From Sporobacter termitidis DSM 10068 (GTDB lineage Bacteria > Bacillota > Clostridia > Oscillospirales > Oscillospiraceae): DNA of 64,000 nucleotides. Below are positions 61,922 to 64,000 of this stretch, in pieces (the first letter of the stretch is position 1; the number at the start of each line of letters is the position of its first letter). The stretch lies in the NCBI RefSeq assembly GCF_900130065.1, contig NZ_FQXV01000013.1:62001-126000 (forward strand), in the 5' to 3' direction. A program made the position numbers and the translations under genes. Below the pieces are notes generated by a model, which was not told the DNA's origin, searched no databases, and saw nothing but the letters and a program-made list of their open reading frames with translations.

Positions 61922-62023
61922 TGTTGAATCCCTCCAATATGATATGACCCGTGTTTGGGTTCAGTCTATATTATTCGATGCCGGGGTTAATGTTCCTCTA
62001 TTTATTGTAATTGTTTTTTACTG

Positions 62024-62113
62024 TTAGCAGAATGTGAAACCGCCGAAGCAGAAGATGATCACCAGAATGATAATCAGCCACACGCAGTTTCTGCCGCCAA
62101 AAAATTCACCCAT
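62024..62113 (-). CDS. Tandem small hydrophobic peptide 2
   Basis: 29 aa: MGEFFGGRNC then VWLIIILVIIFCFGGFTFC. AGGAGG is eight bases before ATG 62113. It is nearly identical to peptide 1 (Asp/Glu and Val/Ile changes) and shares the upstream block GAATAATAT and the ACCCA / GGGT palindrome region. The gene unit of about 190 bp is therefore a tandem duplication. Confidence 0.8.
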   Translation of the reverse strand: MGEFFGGRNCVWLIIILVIIFCFGGFTFC

Positions 62114-62210
62114 TTTTTGAATCCTCCTATGATCGACCCATGTTTGGGTCCATTTCATATTATTCGATGATGGGGCTAATGTTCCTTAAATTATCGTAAA
62201 TATTTTACCG

Positions 62211-62306
62211 TTAAGCGCAGCATGAGAAGCCGCCGAAGCAGAAGATGATCACCAAAATGATGACCAGCCAAACGCAGTTCTCACCAAAAAAACCGCCGCA
62301 GCCCAT
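62211..62306 (-). CDS. Tandem small hydrophobic peptide 3
   Basis: 31 aa: MGCGGFFGENC then VWLVIILVIIFCFGGFSCCA, so it has five Cys residues. AGGAGG is seven bases before ATG 62306. First in transcription order of the three and the most diverged. The conserved core NCVWL-hydrophobic-IIFCFGGF across three copies despite silent DNA changes shows protein-level selection. Coordinates may be off by one at the stop. Confidence 0.8.
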   Translation of the reverse strand: MGCGGFFGENCVWLVIILVIIFCFGGFSCCA

Positions 62307-62378
62307 TCGTTATTCCTCCTAAACTAATATGGCCCGTATCTGGGTTCACTTCATATTATTCAGGAGTCTGGCAGCGGG

Positions 62379-63485
62379 TTACAGCCCCATGATTTTCTGG
62401 CAGAAATTCAGGACGATTTGCGCGACCTGCGCCCTGGAGGCCGTGCTTTGCGGCGCCAGCCTGCCGTCGGCGCCGTTTATGAGGCCGGCGCCGGTGGCCC
62501 ACTTCATAGCGTCGGCGGCATAATCGGAGACGCTGCCCTTATCCGGGAATCCGTCGTAAGCGCCGGTACCGGCGGGCGTCGTGCCGTAGCCGGCAAAAGC
62601 GGCGTACCGGCAGATGATCGCCGCCATCTGCTCGCGGGTAATCGCGTCGTCCGGGTGGAATTTGCCGTCGCTGTAGCCGGTCACGATGCTTTTGGCGTTG
62701 GCCCAGATGACGGCGTTATAATAATACTGCGTCGTGTCGGCCGCGTCGGCGAATACCGAGGCGCCGGAAACGGCGGGCTTGCCGGCGAGCCTGTGGAGGA
62801 CGGTGACGAACATGCCGCGCGTCATGGAGGTCTCCGGCGAAAACGTGATCTGCGAGGTGCCGGTGAACAGGCTCTTGCCGGTGACGTAGCTCACCGCGCT
62901 GAAATACCAGTCCCCGCTCCCAACGTCCAGAAACGGCAGGGAGCTGGCGATAACCGAGCCGGTGGTGGTGTAGTAACCGTCGACCTGGGCGACGGCGGCC
63001 GCCGTGGCGGTGAAGACCGCCGTCGTGTCCTCGGCGCAGAAATACTTCTGGCTGAGCGCCAGCGCCGCGCCGGATTTGACCTCGGCGCCCGTTGAAATGT
63101 TGATCACGGTGCCGCTCTTCACGGTCACCGAGGCCGCGCCGGAGGTCAGCATAAGGGTGCTGCCGGTGACGAGCGTGGCCGTCGCGCCCGCGGGGAGGCT
63201 GATCGGCGTGAAGGCGGCGGCAAGCTTGTAGCCGCTCAGGCCGCCGAGCTGGGCCAGATAGCCGTCGTAAGCCGACTTCAGCGTTTTGCCCGCGTCGTCA
63301 TACAGGCCGCCGATGGCGTTTGCCGCAAGAGTCTTGGCTTCGCTTTCCGTGGCGGGAAGGAACGTGTTGTTGATATAGCTCAGAGAGATGAGCGGGTCGG
63401 CCGACGAGCCGGGCGCGGCGCCGTATGCCGTCGTCATAAAGAGAAGCAGCATAAATACGAGCGCGCCCGCAACAAACCTTTTCAT
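62379..63485 (-). CDS. SLH-domain surface protein
   Basis: 368 aa. The signal peptide is MKRFVAGALVFMLLLFMTTAYGA. A beta-rich region (residues about 80-185) follows, then three S-layer homology repeats: FLDVGSGDWYFSAVSYVTGKSLFTG with FSPETSMTRGMFVTVLHRLAGK; NAVIWANAKSIVTGYSDGKFHPDDAITREQMAAII; and FPDKGSVSDYAADAMKWATGAGLING. SLH repeats anchor proteins to secondary cell-wall polymers. ATG 63485 has AGGAGG six bases upstream. The N-terminal half is not recognised. Confidence 0.88.
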   Translation of the reverse strand: MKRFVAGALVFMLLLFMTTAYGAAPGSSADPLISLSYINNTFLPATESEAKTLAANAIGGLYDDAGKTLKSAYDGYLAQLGGLSGYKLAAAFTPISLPAGATATLVTGSTLMLTSGAASVTVKSGTVINISTGAEVKSGAALALSQKYFCAEDTTAVFTATAAAVAQVDGYYTTTGSVIASSLPFLDVGSGDWYFSAVSYVTGKSLFTGTSQITFSPETSMTRGMFVTVLHRLAGKPAVSGASVFADAADTTQYYYNAVIWANAKSIVTGYSDGKFHPDDAITREQMAAIICRYAAFAGYGTTPAGTGAYDGFPDKGSVSDYAADAMKWATGAGLINGADGRLAPQSTASRAQVAQIVLNFCQKIMGL

Positions 63486-63536
63486 ATCTGCCCTCCTCAT
63501 GAATTTCTCATAATTGGTTAAACTTAGACAATATTC

Positions 63537-63565
63537 ATCTTAGCATGATCAGGATATAATATCAA
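63537..63565 (-). promoter_or_regulatory. SigA-type promoter of the SLH gene
   Basis: Minus strand: TTGATA (63560-63565), 17-bp spacer, TAAGAT (63537-63542), about 50 bp before the ATG. Confidence 0.7.
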
Positions 63566-63575
63566 CCGGGACGTG

Positions 63576-63604
63576 TTGACAAAAAATACCCGCTGGTATA
63601 GATT
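63576..63604 (+). promoter_or_regulatory. Promoter of the cysteine desulfurase gene
   Basis: TTGACA (63576-63581) with TAGATT at 63599-63604 (17-bp spacer); TATAGA at 63597-63602 (15 bp) is an alternative. It is back to back with the SLH promoter. Confidence 0.65.
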
Positions 63605-63663
63605 AAGTTCAGGATTATATCTTATAAAATAAATCAAGATTGTGACGACTGGAGAGCTTTTTA

Positions 63664-64000
63664 ATGACAGCAAGACGCGTTTACGCAGACAACGCGGGGA
63701 CGACCGCGCTTTCGAAAACGGCGCTCGATGCGATGATGCCGTACCTGACGGAGAGCTACGGCAATCCGTCGGCCATATACAGTCTCGGCAGAGAGGCCAA
63801 AAAGGCCCTCGAAGGCGCCCGGGTCAAGGTCGCCGCGGCCATTGGGGCGCTGCCGGAGGAAATCTATTTTACGGGCAGCGGCACCGAGGCCGACAACTGG
63901 GCCATCCGCGGCGCCGCCGAGAAGGGGAGCAAGAAGGGGAAGCACATCATCACCTCCGCCATCGAGCACCACGCCGTTTCCCATACCCTCGAATATCTGA
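63664..64000 (+). CDS. Cysteine desulfurase (NifS/IscS family), 3' end outside window
   Basis: First about 112 residues only. It reads [20 protein letters not shown], then the substrate-site block [22 protein letters not shown], and [32 protein letters not shown], which are the diagnostic start of PLP-dependent NifS/IscS enzymes. They release sulfur from cysteine for FeS clusters, thiolated tRNA or, relevant here, molybdopterin sulfuration. GGAGAG lies eight bases before ATG 63664. The PLP Lys and active Cys lie beyond the window. Confidence 0.95.
   Translation, partial: MTARRVYADNAGTTALSKTALDAMMPYLTESYGNPSAIYSLGREAKKALEGARVKVAAAIGALPEEIYFTGSGTEADNWAIRGAAEKGSKKGKHIITSAIEHHAVSHTLEYL

Overview
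The window is about 64 kb of GC-rich DNA that looks like the chromosome of an anaerobic, spore-forming Firmicute of class Clostridia. The supporting signs are an intact sporulation sigma factor SigK, a spore-coat transglutaminase (Tgl), a SleB-type cortex hydrolase, a stand-alone Spo0A-type DNA-binding domain, a long Bacillus-type SRP RNA with an Alu domain, HemZ, the CIRCE-controlled hrcA-grpE-dnaK-dnaJ operon, and TTGACA/TATAAT-type promoters. A transhydroxylase-like molybdenum/tungsten enzyme suggests metabolism of aromatic compounds. An Oscillospiraceae-like host is my inference. No phage, IS element, CRISPR array, tRNA or rRNA gene was seen.

Layout. 1-8.2 kb (minus strand): a Tad/Flp pilus locus, read as Spo0A_C-like regulator, HD-GYP protein, prepilin peptidase, two Flp pilins, CpaB, CpaE/TadZ, TadA, TadB, TadC and a DUF192 protein. 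8.2-13.4 kb: a hairpin-rich gap, then a MalT-like LuxR regulator, a response regulator carrying a BTAD/SARP output domain, and a LytS-type histidine kinase. 13.8-15.6 kb: an unknown gene translationally coupled to tgl. 15.7-24.4 kb (minus): a zinc-ribbon membrane protein, a uridine-kinase-like enzyme, hemZ, an MBL hydrolase, dtd, a 0.8-kb palindrome-rich gap, relA and recJ. 24.6-28.4 kb (plus): mutS, a CPBP protease and a tiny membrane peptide with an apparent ACG start. 28.5-35.9 kb (minus): a SleB-like hydrolase, a YhaN/YhaO (SbcCD-like) pair, and a PMT glycosyltransferase with rpiB and a small membrane protein. 36.1-41.7 kb: a lipoprotein and the heat-shock operon. 41.8-45.6 kb: two exported proteins, an FMN riboswitch with ribU, a SLOG-family protein and sigK.

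45.7-57.5 kb is the most unusual region. It is a molybdenum/tungsten island with two RNA elements that share the same conserved blocks (Moco-riboswitch-like), each followed by an intrinsic terminator. Element 1 precedes an unknown 115-aa protein and a pyrogallol-transhydroxylase-like catalytic subunit. Element 2 precedes a FecCD-type (MolBCA-like) ABC importer and a MoeA-like protein. Between them, on the opposite strand, lies a tight five-gene operon: a G3E/HypB-like GTPase, a soluble ABC ATPase, a DUF4213-DUF364 protein, a SAM methyltransferase and a THEP1-like NTPase. I infer that the importer brings in molybdate or tungstate, MoeA inserts it, and the five-gene operon supplies a metal or cofactor maturation step whose exact role is not known.

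57.7-64 kb: an M23 peptidase, ybaB and dnaX, the SRP RNA gene, three tandem paralogous 29-31-aa hydrophobic peptides, an SLH-domain protein, and the start of a cysteine desulfurase cut by the window end.
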